A DNA stretch of 14,290 bases, taken from assembly GCA_964626495.1 (NCBI GenBank), contig CAZVFT010000065.1, forward strand, positions 1-14,290, read 5' to 3'. Positions 1 to 7,410 of this stretch are shown one piece after another. The notes under the pieces were generated by a model. The model saw nothing but the letters and a program-made list of their open reading frames with translations, searched no databases and was not told where the DNA came from. Position 1 is the stretch's first letter; each line of letters begins with the position of its first letter. The stretch comes from JACNLN01 sp964626495 (GTDB lineage: Bacteria > Fidelibacterota > Marinisomatia > Marinisomatales > CAZVFT01). A program made the translations under genes and the position numbers.

Positions 1-33
1 CAAAATTACACATGATAATCCTAATAATGCAAA

Positions 34-138
34 CTATTTATTGCACTGAGTAGTATATGATGAAATAAGAACTACTGGCCCTGGAATAAGGCTTGGATGC
101 CACTTCCTTTTATCAATCGGATAATCAATTTCCCTCAT
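34..138 (-). pseudogene. Truncated flavin reductase-like cassette gene (N-terminus only)
   Basis: A 34-residue frame on the minus strand starts MREIDYPIDKRKWHPSLIPG and continues PVVLISSYTTQCNK before a TAG stop. The first 27 or so residues resemble the N-terminus of flavin reductase-like (FMN-binding split-barrel) proteins, which are normally about 200 residues long. The start is well supported: a strong AAGGAAGGA ribosome site lies just upstream. After residue 27 the family pattern is lost and neither other forward frame continues it within the 33 bases left, so the gene appears to be cut by recombination rather than by a simple frameshift. It is the outermost visible cassette, and a CTCCTAAT boundary motif lies 23 nt upstream of its ATG. 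The family call is from memory of the motif, so it is moderate only. Confidence 0.45.
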
Positions 139-160
139 ATCAATCCTTCCTTGGTCGTTT

Positions 161-264
161 CTCCTAATGTTCCCAGCATTTACGAAGTTTCAGCGTAACC
201 GAAATTTGTGTGAACGAAGTGAGCCGTACATGCTGTATTGTGCGAAGTTGTTGATACTAACATT
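161..264 (-). repeat. Possible attC-like recombination site between cassettes 4 and 5
   Basis: This gene-free stretch between the cupin and the flavin reductase fragment has imperfect dyad symmetry. CAGCAT (174-179) faces ATGCTG (229-235 region), and AATGTT near 166-171 faces AACATT near 259-264. The left edge, CTCCTAAT, is the mirror of the boundary motif seen before the other cassette genes. The middle holds repeated short words (CGAAGTTT, CGAAGTGAG, CGAAGTTG). Pairing is weaker than at the 2511-2640 site, so this could be a degenerate attC or chance symmetry. Confidence 0.35.
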
Positions 265-267
265 TTG

Positions 268-756
268 CTATTTTTCGTATACACAGTGTTCACCACTATC
301 ACATCTTATCTCAATAAGTTCTTCTGGTAAACACGTATGAAAAGAAATCAACACCATATCTTTCTCCTGTGGGAAAAACTCATGATAAGTATTTTCATCT
401 ATAACATACCATATATCTTCTTTGGATAAATGGGATGAACCAAACAGTTTCAAATCTTCATAATGGTCTGCAATTTTTACTTTTCCTTTTCCCTCAACCA
501 TTACGGTATGTTGAATACTATTTGGATGATAATGAGCAATAGAAGGAGTATTTATTTTAAGGACAAATATCCAAATAGATTTGATGTTTGATGGTAAATT
601 TTGTTGAAAAGAGTCTATATTTATTAAACTCCAAATGTACGGTTCTCCAGGCTCTCGAATTTTCATTTTAAGATTTTGAATGGTTTCTTTGACACTTATA
701 TCTTTCAATAGCGTTTTAATAATGGTATTTAAGGCCTTTAAATACATAACTTTCAA
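268..756 (-). CDS. Cupin-fold protein of unknown function (cassette 4)
   Basis: This 162-residue protein has a single cupin-like beta-barrel core at about residues 60-130. The first motif is AHYHPNSIQH (H75, H77 and H83), followed by a glycine turn VEGKGKV. The second motif carries H125 in NTYHEFFP. The usual glutamate of cupin motif 1 is not in its normal place; Q82-H83 occupy it, so metal binding, if any, would be all-histidine or altered. There is no signal peptide or membrane segment. The start is a TTG at 756, supported by GAGG 8 nt upstream; the first in-frame ATG is at 747. An out-of-frame ATG overlaps this ribosome site and reads only 15 codons. The substrate is unknown. The gene lies in a one-way array of unrelated genes and is a typical single-gene cassette. 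Coding status is firm; the cupin call is fairly firm. Confidence 0.7.
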   Translation of the reverse strand: MKVMYLKALNTIIKTLLKDISVKETIQNLKMKIREPGEPYIWSLINIDSFQQNLPSNIKSIWIFVLKINTPSIAHYHPNSIQHTVMVEGKGKVKIADHYEDLKLFGSSHLSKEDIWYVIDENTYHEFFPQEKDMVLISFHTCLPEELIEIRCDSGEHCVYEK

Positions 757-788
757 TTTTCATACCTCTATATTTATCTCAGCGATTT

Positions 789-796
789 CGCCTAGA
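789..796 (-). other. Cassette boundary motif before cassette 4
   Basis: CGCCTAGA on the plus strand (TCTAGGCG on the minus) lies 33 nt upstream of the cupin start and is followed on the minus strand by AAA, as before cassette 3. The stop codon of cassette 3 is only 2 bases away, and no convincing partner arm was found, so the attC that should separate these genes seems lost or extremely reduced. Confidence 0.45.
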
Positions 797-798
797 TT

Positions 799-1629
799 TC
801 ACCTTAGGTTATTCAGTATCTCTCGATAACGAGCCGTTGCCAAGTCGCTGGGTTCCCCTTTCTTGCAGAACGAAAATCCAGCTAATTTTCGGTTAGGATT
901 CTCGACCACTACTTTACCAACGACCAACTTAGATTGTAAAACCTCAAATGCCTCCAAGAATCTTGAGTCTTCCCTCGCTTTATCGTAAAAAGATAGGGCA
1001 TAAACATAGAAGAACAGATTATAGCGAAAGAAGGGATACTCAACTTTCATGAATAAGGTGCCAATTCCAAAATGACAAGGGCCGAGAGGTTTACGTGTTA
1101 CCCAATGATTAAGCAAGAATTCTACTGCATTATCAAGGCGCTCATCTTGATTGAGGAAATGTGTAAATCTGAAAGCATCTAAAGCTTCCAGTGTTGGACC
1201 AGGATTGGAGAACTCTGTTTCTGACCCTCTCCCAAAGCTAAACTTTTTACAACGCCAACCACCATCATCCTGTTGAATTTCCAGCAGGTGATTAAACGTT
1301 TGCTTGAGCCTACTGTCGTTAGCATATCCCAGTCGACAAAGAATCCGAGCGGTTGTAGCTGTGTAGCAGGGATAAAGTGTTCCACTTGGAGCGAGTCTAA
1401 ATCTCCCGTCTTCCCTCCACGCTTTAAGAATCAGGTCGGTAGCGTCTTTAAGAATCGGGTTGGAAAGCTCAACCCCCAACTCGCTAAACATTAGGGCGCA
1501 GGCAAGAGCACTGAAAGGATGACCGATAGCCAAACGTCCATCGGAACTAGCCCAATAATCCCCACCATTATCATAACGTTTTGATATTATTGTCTCAACA
1601 TCAGCTTTGTATTGGATTGCAACTGTCAT
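799..1629 (-). CDS. Prenyltransferase/squalene-cyclase-like alpha-alpha toroid protein (cassette 3)
   Basis: This 276-residue protein has repeated helical pairs typical of the terpenoid cyclase/protein prenyltransferase toroid fold. It carries QW-like repeat signatures: LKAWREDGRFRL at about residues 65-75 and LLEIQQDDGGWRCKKF at about 113-128. No DxDD cyclase motif or zinc site is apparent, so it is not expected to be a real terpene cyclase. Similar stand-alone proteins are usually left as prenyltransferase-like hypotheticals. There is no signal peptide. The C-terminus (residues 250-276, ending ARYREILNNLR) looks intact rather than frameshifted, even though the stop lies only 2 bases from the next cassette boundary. 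The ATG at 1629 has only a weak AGAG ribosome site. A boundary motif lies 34 nt upstream. The fold is fairly sure; the function is unknown. Confidence 0.7.
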   Translation of the reverse strand: MTVAIQYKADVETIISKRYDNGGDYWASSDGRLAIGHPFSALACALMFSELGVELSNPILKDATDLILKAWREDGRFRLAPSGTLYPCYTATTARILCRLGYANDSRLKQTFNHLLEIQQDDGGWRCKKFSFGRGSETEFSNPGPTLEALDAFRFTHFLNQDERLDNAVEFLLNHWVTRKPLGPCHFGIGTLFMKVEYPFFRYNLFFYVYALSFYDKAREDSRFLEAFEVLQSKLVVGKVVVENPNRKLAGFSFCKKGEPSDLATARYREILNNLR

Positions 1630-1662
1630 AATATTCTAACTCTATTGAAAGCTGGGGGTTTT

Positions 1663-1715
1663 CGCCTACATTCTGTATAAACGCCGTTTTTAATGGCGTA
1701 TATTTTTTGTTGGCG
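1663..1715 (-). repeat. Short attC-like palindrome between cassettes 2 and 3
   Basis: Two nested arm pairs are visible. Outer arms CGCCTACA (1663-1670) and TGTTGGCG (1708-1715) pair at seven of eight positions. Inner arms TATAAACGCC (1676-1685) and GGCGTATA (1695-1702) pair around a nine-base AT-rich loop. The total is 53 bp, at the short end for attC sites. Read on the minus strand the order is R''-L''-loop-L'-R', placed between the stop of the GNAT gene (1720) and the start of cassette 3 (1629), exactly where an attC belongs. It could also act as a transcription terminator, although the T-run is short and not directly after the stem. Confidence 0.55.
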
Positions 1716-1719
1716 GTAG

Positions 1720-2490
1720 TTATTTCTCTCTTATTTCTGTTCTTAAAATACTTTCAAACCTTGTCTTACTTATGTAATGATCAGCAAGTAACTTGCCGTC
1801 TTTGATTAAAGTAAAAGTACCAAATCCCGATGGTGCACTTTGTGCTTCTATCGGAGTTGTCAGTTTTTTGACTTTTATTTCAATGCTATTGTCGACTGCT
1901 GATTGTTTAAGATCTGCAACTGATTTTTCGTGCCAAGGACATTGGTCTGAGTAAATTAAATTCCATCCTTTATATTTTGTTTGTTGTTTGGTCCAGTCAT
2001 TGAAATTAGGAGTAGGGCTTCTATCCTTTAACTTTTTAAACAATAAATCAAAACGGTCGAGCCGTTCTCCAAGTGTAAACCCATTTTTCTCAAATAAGGT
2101 TTTGTTTGCCATCCAGGCACCATCACTTGTCATTACACAGATACCGTCTTTATTATTTCGTTTGGCATCAAGTTCACATTCTTTTATTAGGGTGGTCCCA
2201 ATACCTTTGTTTTTAGCGACTTTGACAAAAAGTAAAATACACTGAATAAATAGATAGTTGTTTGCTTTTATTGGTCTCCAAGCAAGTTCAGAAGGTATAA
2301 ACTCTATAAAGCCAAGCTGTTTCCCTTGTTTGTCAGCTGCTATTTTAATCTTGAGACCACAGTTTACTTTATTTTTAAACCATTCGACTTTTTTATTGTA
2401 TCCGGGTGATTTCTTATTCTTGATACAATAAATTCCAACTTCAGAAACATTTTCTGTCGTAACGTCAATAATATTTATCCTGTCAGTCAA
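1720..2490 (-). CDS. GNAT N-acetyltransferase with C-terminal YoaP-like domain (cassette 2)
   Basis: This 256-residue two-domain protein is probably a soluble acetyl-CoA-dependent N-acetyltransferase of unknown substrate. Residues 1-155 form a GNAT domain: the acetyl-CoA loop is the KNKGIGTTLIKE segment (about residues 93-104), followed by the C-terminal NKTLFEKNGF helix and strand (about 129-138). Residues about 170-255 match the YoaP-like domain often found behind such GNAT domains, starting GWNLIYSDQCPWH, with a short Cys-containing motif and a GTFTLIKDGKLL strand pair that recalls a thioredoxin-like fold. The start is TTG at 2490 with AAGGA 5 nt upstream. The gene sits between two attC-like sites and shares no function with its neighbours. 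The domain calls are confident. Confidence 0.8.
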   Translation of the reverse strand: MTDRINIIDVTTENVSEVGIYCIKNKKSPGYNKKVEWFKNKVNCGLKIKIAADKQGKQLGFIEFIPSELAWRPIKANNYLFIQCILLFVKVAKNKGIGTTLIKECELDAKRNNKDGICVMTSDGAWMANKTLFEKNGFTLGERLDRFDLLFKKLKDRSPTPNFNDWTKQQTKYKGWNLIYSDQCPWHEKSVADLKQSAVDNSIEIKVKKLTTPIEAQSAPSGFGTFTLIKDGKLLADHYISKTRFESILRTEIREK

Positions 2491-2510
2491 AGTTGTCCTT
2501 TATTAATTAC

Positions 2511-2640
2511 CGCCAACGTTCTCGGGATAAGCAAAGTTGGGAGTATCTTGTAAACATTCATACTACGTTTAAACAAATCAATGCATAACTTAAAAAAAAG
2601 CTTATAATGAATATCCAATTTCGTTTATCCCGTGTTAGGC
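2511..2640 (-). repeat. attC recombination site between cassettes 1 and 2
   Basis: This is the clearest attC in the window. The ends are GCCAACG (2512-2518) and GTTAGGC (2634-2640), the latter being on the minus strand the canonical RYYYAAC box GCCTAAC. Just inside lie perfect 8-bp arms CGGGATAA (2523-2530) and TTATCCCG (2625-2632). A further ATAAGC (2527-2532)/GCTTAT (2600-2605) pair allows alternative folding. The total length of about 130 bp is within the usual attC range. It fills the space between the nitroreductase stop (2702) and the GNAT start (2490), in the orientation expected for cassettes reading on the minus strand. Single-strand folding would be the recombination substrate. Confidence 0.7.
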
Positions 2641-2701
2641 GCTGTGCCGCAACGTAACTCGCACAAATTGAAGTCCTTGTGTATAATCTAATCAACTTTA
2701 A

Positions 2702-3540
2702 TCAAATGAAATCAAATCCCGCATTTTTTAATGCAGAAATAAGGTTTTCGTTCATCTTGGCCATCACTTCAGGAGGGTATCTTAGCTTGAATAGGAACTG
2801 AGCATTGTTTCTTATTTCAAGTTTCTTCATTTTTTCCTTAACCCGTTCTACCCAACTTTGGCTTTGCTGCTTGTCTGCCTCTACAGCCTCTATAAAAGCC
2901 TTTTCAAGATACTTCTCCACATTATCATCGAAATTGCCATATTTATCTTCAAAAGCATTTTTGATTTCATCATTGCTTAATACATTGTATTTCTCTTTAT
3001 GTGTGATCAGATCCCGTTTCAATTTAGGGATGTTTCTTGGAACAGACTTAGGATACCCGATTGACAAGATCATCATAGGAAGAACATATTCCGGTATAAT
3101 GAAATATTGCCTAGCTATGTCTATATTTGCCTGGATCGTGCCTACATAGACGGATCCGAGCCCATAGTTTTCAGCCAGAATTACAACGTTTTGAGCTGCA
3201 CACATCAGGTCAGCATAGGCTATCAGGAATTTAGAAAATAGGTTCTCCCCTGTGAAGTCCACATTAGACATTGATGTCCATTTTTAATCCTGTAGAAGTC
3301 AATACAGAAGATCATGGACAAAGGGGCGTTTTTTACCCAAGGCTGATCTCCAACGATCTCCGCTAGTTCTTTCCTTCTCTCAACCTCTTGTACAAGGATA
3401 ATCGAGATGGGCTGAATGTTCCCTCCAGATGGAGCATTATTTGCGGCATCAAGAAGTTCTTCAATGATGTGCTCTAGAATCTCTTGATCTTTGAAGTTTC
3501 TAATAGACCTTCGTCTCATGATTAAATCATATAGATTCAT
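2702..3540 (-). pseudogene. FMN-dependent nitroreductase family protein, frameshifted (cassette 1)
   Basis: Two overlapping frames make one nitroreductase-family protein of about 280 residues. The N-terminal part (from 3540) has the FMN-binding start LIMRRRSIRNFKDQEI and the APSGGNIQPISI segment. The C-terminal part has LAENYGLGSVYVGTIQ, SIGYPKSVPRNIPK and an extra helical tail of about 100 residues. The frames join at a run of five T on the plus strand (3281-3285, A5 in the mRNA); one more A would give DFYRIKKWTSMSNVDF without a break. As written, the first frame stops at 3223-3225 after an unrelated 19-residue tail. The second frame has no ribosome site of its own. The ATG at 3540 has a strong AAGGAG site. 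Either a real loss-of-function mutation or a homopolymer sequencing error explains it. Confidence 0.8.
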
Positions 3541-3809
3541 AACAATCTCCTTCCAAGATCATTTTACAGCGACATGGCGCCTAATGAGGTGCGCTGTAAA
3601 GGCAGTAGAATTTGAGTTTACTCATATATTCTATTGGTTTTACAGCGCTGTTCTTCGCAGTCCGCAGAGCGGACAAGAAGGGCGGCGCACAGCGAACCAC
3701 ATTCATTCGCAAGGAGCGAAGCGGATTGCGAATGAACGTCTCGATAAACCCAATATTGCGTTTAGTGGGTTTACTGTTTAACTTATTACTGCTTTTTAAC
3801 CGTATCATC
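3541..3809. other. attI-like gene-free region with four hairpins
   Basis: No gene is seen between the divergent nitroreductase and recombinase remnant. Four inverted repeats follow one another. (1) TTTACAGCG 3563-3571 with CGCTGTAAA 3592-3600, enclosing a second stem GCGCCT/AGGTGC that contains the cassette boundary motif. (2) CGCTGT 3646-3651 with ACAGCG 3689-3694, enclosing GTCCGC 3660-3665 with GCGGAC 3669-3674. (3) TTCATTCGCAA 3702-3712 with TTGCGAATGAA 3726-3736, perfect, 13-nt loop. (4) TAAACCCA 3745-3752 with TGGGTTTA 3766-3773, perfect, 13-nt loop. TTTTACAGCG is also a direct repeat (3562-3571 and 3638-3647). Position and boundary motif suggest the integration site attI with control sequences of a cassette promoter, but no promoter boxes were identified with confidence. 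Confidence 0.5.
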
Positions 3810-4049
3810 ATGCAAAAAACTCAGTTGATCAATATTACTCGCCGTAAGCTATCAATTCGAAATTACAGTCCCCTGACTATTAATTTTTACACTTCTGCAA
3901 TTCGTCATTTTTCAGATTGGCTTCTCCAAAACCAACTAAAAACTATAACAAACGACAGTCTCGAACAATATTTTTATCATATTAAGCAGCGAGAACACCA
4001 CTCTATATCCTCTATGAGAAAGGTCGTTGCAACAATAAAATCATGTTAG
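3810..4049 (+). pseudogene. Truncated tyrosine recombinase / integron-type integrase (N-terminal domain only)
   Basis: The 79-residue frame contains a SAM-like core-binding domain of tyrosine recombinases: RRKLSIRNYSPLTINFYTSA (about residues 11-30), the helix IRHFSDWLLQNQ, then SLEQYFYHIKQ and SISSMRKVVATIK. Families of this kind continue for about 220 more residues with the catalytic R-K-H-R-Y domain; here the frame ends KSC-stop and nothing catalytic follows. Its orientation, divergent from the cassette array with the hairpin block between, is that of an integron integrase, but the sequence itself does not prove intI over a XerC/D-like enzyme. The frame is open further upstream to 3612, but that part translates the hairpins and is unlikely to be protein. 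The last 7 bp overlap the start of ygfK, so a recombination junction lies at about 4040. Confidence 0.65.
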
Positions 4050-7000
4050 ATAATCTTTATCCCATGGATCTTCGACACATGCTAAAGTGGATTCTGGAAG
4101 AAGAAAAACACGAAACTGTTTTTGGTGTCCATAAAGATTTATTTTTTCATCCGAAAACGGATGATGTATTCCAAACAACCCGCTACGGACAGCAACTTGA
4201 AACACCTATCGGAGTTGCTGCAGGTCCTCATACACAGATGGCACAGAACATTGTGCTCTCGTGGCTCATGGGGGCACGCTACATCGAACTTAAGACTGTT
4301 CAGACATTGGATGAATTGGACCTCTCCAAGCCGTGCATTGATATGGAGGATGAAGGCTATAACTGTGAATGGTCTCAAGAGTTAAAACTGCGCCAATCTC
4401 TCGATGAGTACCTGAACGCCTGGATTATCATTCACATTCTGAAGGACAATTTTGGCTGGGGCGAAAAAGGTGAGCTGGGCATCATTTTCAATATGAGCGC
4501 AGGGTATGACATGGCCGGCATTCTGAAACCTAATGTTCAACAGTTTCTGGATAAGATGGAGAACTGTCAGCCAGAACTTGATGAAAAACTTGAATCTATT
4601 TCAGATCTTTATCCTCGAGTGAAGGAGTTGGGGATACCATCTCAGATTTCCGACAATCTCACACTGTCCACCATGCACGGTTGCCCTGCCGACGAAATCG
4701 AGAGTATCGGGCGGTATCTGATTGAGAAGAGGAACTATCATACCGCAATCAAGCTGAACCCCACACTTTTGGGGCCTCAGAGAGTTCGCGAAATACTCCA
4801 CGACCGATTGAAATACAATGATGTTGTAGTTCCAGATGAAGCATTTGAGCACGATCTGAAATATCCGGATGCTCTGAATCTCATTCGCAATCTGCAGGAG
4901 AGCGCAGATCAGTACAGCGTGGAATTCGGGGTCAAACTCACAAATACACTCGAAGTGGAAAATCACAAATCTGTCTTCCCCGCTCGGGAAAAGATGATGT
5001 ATCTCAGCGGTCGCGCGCTCCATCCTATCAGCATCAATATGGCGGCACAGCTGCAGGGAGATTTTGAAGGTAAATTGGATATTTCGTTCTGTGCCGGAGT
5101 GGATGTCTTTAACGTGGCAGATGTGTTGGCGACGAACATGAAACCTGTCACTGTCTGTACCGATATCCTGAAGCCAGGCGGTTATATCCGATTAACTCAG
5201 TACTTGGATGAAATCAGCTCCCGATTCGCTACCGCAAAAGCATCCTCAATTGAAGAGTTTATTCTGAACATAAACGAAAGTGAAAAAGAGGTAACTGCTG
5301 CAGCACTGAATAATTTGCAACGTTATGCAAAGGATGTGTTAAGCAATAGTGCCTACATCAAGGGTGAAAGTCTCTTTGAGAACATCAAAACTGAACGAGA
5401 ACTGACAGCATTTGATTGTGTGAGTGCGCCGTGTATTGAGAACTGTGCGACAGAGCAGGAGATTCCAGACTACCTGTATCACACGGCTCAAGGAGACTTT
5501 GACAATGCGTATAAGACCATCATCCGCACTAATCCTCTCCCCGGTGTGACGGGCTACATCTGTGACCACTTGTGTCAACTCAAATGCACCCGAAACAATC
5601 TAGACAGCACGCTACTCATTCGGGAAATCAAACGGTTTGTTATGGAACACAGCGGAAATACCAAACGAGAACCCGCACCTCTGATCGGGTTGAAAGTAGC
5701 AGTACTTGGGTCGGGACCTTCGGGATTGTCCTGTGCTTACTTTTTAGCACTGGACGGCTTCGAAGTTCATATCTATGAGGCAAAGCAATCTTCTGGCGGG
5801 ATGGTCTCTGCTGCAATTCCAGTTTTCCGTTTGAGAGAGGACGCCATTCAGAATGATCTCGAACTGGTGGAATCTATCGGGGTACAGATTCATTACGGCG
5901 TCGAGGTAGATACTGGCCTCTTCGAGGAACTACGACGGCAACATAACTACATCTATATCGCCGTGGGTGCTCAGAATAATAAGAAACTTGACATTGACGG
6001 GGAGGAGTTACCAAACGTTATCGAACCGCTGACCTTTCTTTCCCGTGTGCGCCGAAGTGATGAAGCTAAAATCGGTAGAAGGGTAGCCGTCATTGGCGGT
6101 GGGAATACAGCTATAGATGCCGCCCGCACCGCAAAGCGTCTGGGATCTGACGTGACAATACTGTATCGCAGAACCATGAAAGAGATGCCGGCGGATATGG
6201 AAGAAGTGAAAGCCACTATGGAAGAAGGCATTGTACTGAAAGAATTGACTGCACCAGAGCGGATTTTACCGAAAACGAACGGAAGTGTCATTCTTATCAG
6301 TTCCAGGATGAAGCTTGGTGAGCTGGATGAGAGCGGCAGACCTCGCCCGGAGAAGATCGCCGGTTCAGAGTTTGAACTGGAATTTGAGTCCATAATTCCC
6401 GCTATCGGGCAAGATTTAGCGTTAGATTTTCTGTCGACAGAGGAGTTAGAGGTGAATCTCGTAACAGGTGAAACAAAAGTGCCAAATGTCTATGCTGGCG
6501 GAGACGCTGTCAGAGGAGCATCTTCTGTGATAAATGCTGTTGGTGATGGAAGAAGAGTAGCAAAGGAAATCGCCAAGGCAGCGAAATTCCAAAATGTAAG
6601 TTCTAACGTTGAGTCCATGAAAAAACTAACCAAGGAGCAATACCAGAAGAAACTGGCTACGCGGAAGTTCGGCATGTACACTCCTCATCTTCAAGCAGAT
6701 CAGAGAACCGGTTTCGATCTGGTGAGCCGGACTCTCACAGAGGAAGAGGCTATTGAAGAAGCCGGTCGCTGCCTGTATTGCGATGAGAGGTGCGATATTT
6801 GTGTGACTGTCTGCCCAAATCTGGCGAACTTCTCATACGAGGTATTGCCGAGAGATTATCCCGTCTTGATACTGAAAAAGTCTGATAGTGGATTTTCAGT
6901 CGAACAGGTTGACATAATGAAGATCGAGCAGGGACATCAAATCCTCAACATTGGCGACTTCTGCAACGAGTGTGGGAATTGCACTACCTTCTGCCCCACA

Positions 7001-7312
7001 GCCGGTGCTCCCTATATGGAGAAGCCACGATTTTTCCTCACTCAAGAGTCATTCGAAGCTGAAAGTACGGGATATTACTTGAAGAATAATACACTCCATT
7101 TCAAGTCCACTGAAAGAAGTGAGTCGGTTAAGGTTTCAGAAGCTGGGTATTTCTACAAGACAGAATCCTCAAAGGTGCTACTTGATAGGTCAGATCTCTC
7201 GGTAAAAGATGTCACTTTTATTAACGGTACAAATCAGGTTTCCCTCGATCACGCAATGGAGATGATATTTCTACTGGAAAATCTTAATGAGTTTCCTATA
7301 TTCAATTATTAA
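4043..7312 (+). CDS. ygfK: YgfK-type Fe-S flavoprotein oxidoreductase
   Basis: This 1089-residue cytoplasmic oxidoreductase is close in layout to E. coli YgfK (about 1030 residues). The N-terminal 1-400 form a dihydropyrimidine/dihydroorotate dehydrogenase-like barrel with AAGPHTQMAQNIV and STMHGCPADEIE. Residues about 455-530 hold the GltD-type cysteine cluster (SAPCIENC, then CDHLCQLKC). The FAD loop LGSGPSG is near residue 553 and the NAD(P) loop IGGGNTAIDAA near 683. Two ferredoxin-type clusters follow: C910/C913/C917/C920/C924 and C974/C977/C980/C984. It most likely passes electrons between NAD(P)H or ferredoxin and the downstream molybdenum hydroxylase. In E. coli it belongs to the anaerobic urate-linked gene set; its selenate reductase label is not well founded. 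The ATG at 4043 matches the start of E. coli YgfK but has no Shine-Dalgarno and overlaps the recombinase remnant; 4064 is an alternative. The original promoter may be lost. Confidence 0.92.
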   Translation: MLDNLYPMDLRHMLKWILEEEKHETVFGVHKDLFFHPKTDDVFQTTRYGQQLETPIGVAAGPHTQMAQNIVLSWLMGARYIELKTVQTLDELDLSKPCIDMEDEGYNCEWSQELKLRQSLDEYLNAWIIIHILKDNFGWGEKGELGIIFNMSAGYDMAGILKPNVQQFLDKMENCQPELDEKLESISDLYPRVKELGIPSQISDNLTLSTMHGCPADEIESIGRYLIEKRNYHTAIKLNPTLLGPQRVREILHDRLKYNDVVVPDEAFEHDLKYPDALNLIRNLQESADQYSVEFGVKLTNTLEVENHKSVFPAREKMMYLSGRALHPISINMAAQLQGDFEGKLDISFCAGVDVFNVADVLATNMKPVTVCTDILKPGGYIRLTQYLDEISSRFATAKASSIEEFILNINESEKEVTAAALNNLQRYAKDVLSNSAYIKGESLFENIKTERELTAFDCVSAPCIENCATEQEIPDYLYHTAQGDFDNAYKTIIRTNPLPGVTGYICDHLCQLKCTRNNLDSTLLIREIKRFVMEHSGNTKREPAPLIGLKVAVLGSGPSGLSCAYFLALDGFEVHIYEAKQSSGGMVSAAIPVFRLREDAIQNDLELVESIGVQIHYGVEVDTGLFEELRRQHNYIYIAVGAQNNKKLDIDGEELPNVIEPLTFLSRVRRSDEAKIGRRVAVIGGGNTAIDAARTAKRLGSDVTILYRRTMKEMPADMEEVKATMEEGIVLKELTAPERILPKTNGSVILISSRMKLGELDESGRPRPEKIAGSEFELEFESIIPAIGQDLALDFLSTEELEVNLVTGETKVPNVYAGGDAVRGASSVINAVGDGRRVAKEIAKAAKFQNVSSNVESMKKLTKEQYQKKLATRKFGMYTPHLQADQRTGFDLVSRTLTEEEAIEEAGRCLYCDERCDICVTVCPNLANFSYEVLPRDYPVLILKKSDSGFSVEQVDIMKIEQGHQILNIGDFCNECGNCTTFCPTAGAPYMEKPRFFLTQESFEAESTGYYLKNNTLHFKSTERSESVKVSEAGYFYKTESSKVLLDRSDLSVKDVTFINGTNQVSLDHAMEMIFLLENLNEFPIFNY

Positions 7313-7410
7313 AGATTTCTTAAAAAAAATACTAACGATTGGAATAAAGCAACCATGACTAATTCAAAATATCACTTTGAAAGAGGCACGTTATTTAGTA
7401 AAATATCTTT

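Noticed and set aside
1676..1710. Rho-independent terminator after the GNAT gene
   Set aside because: The stem has a partner outer arm and cassette-boundary motifs, and the T/A-run is not directly after the stem on the minus strand, so attC is the better reading.
3612..3809. N-terminal extension of the recombinase frame by 66 residues
   Set aside because: It is open only because the hairpin block happens to lack stops; the residues do not resemble recombinases and the domain fits a start at 3810.
5971..6393. 140-residue open frame on the minus strand inside ygfK
   Set aside because: It is Ser-rich shadow translation opposite a highly conserved oxidoreductase, with no motif of its own.
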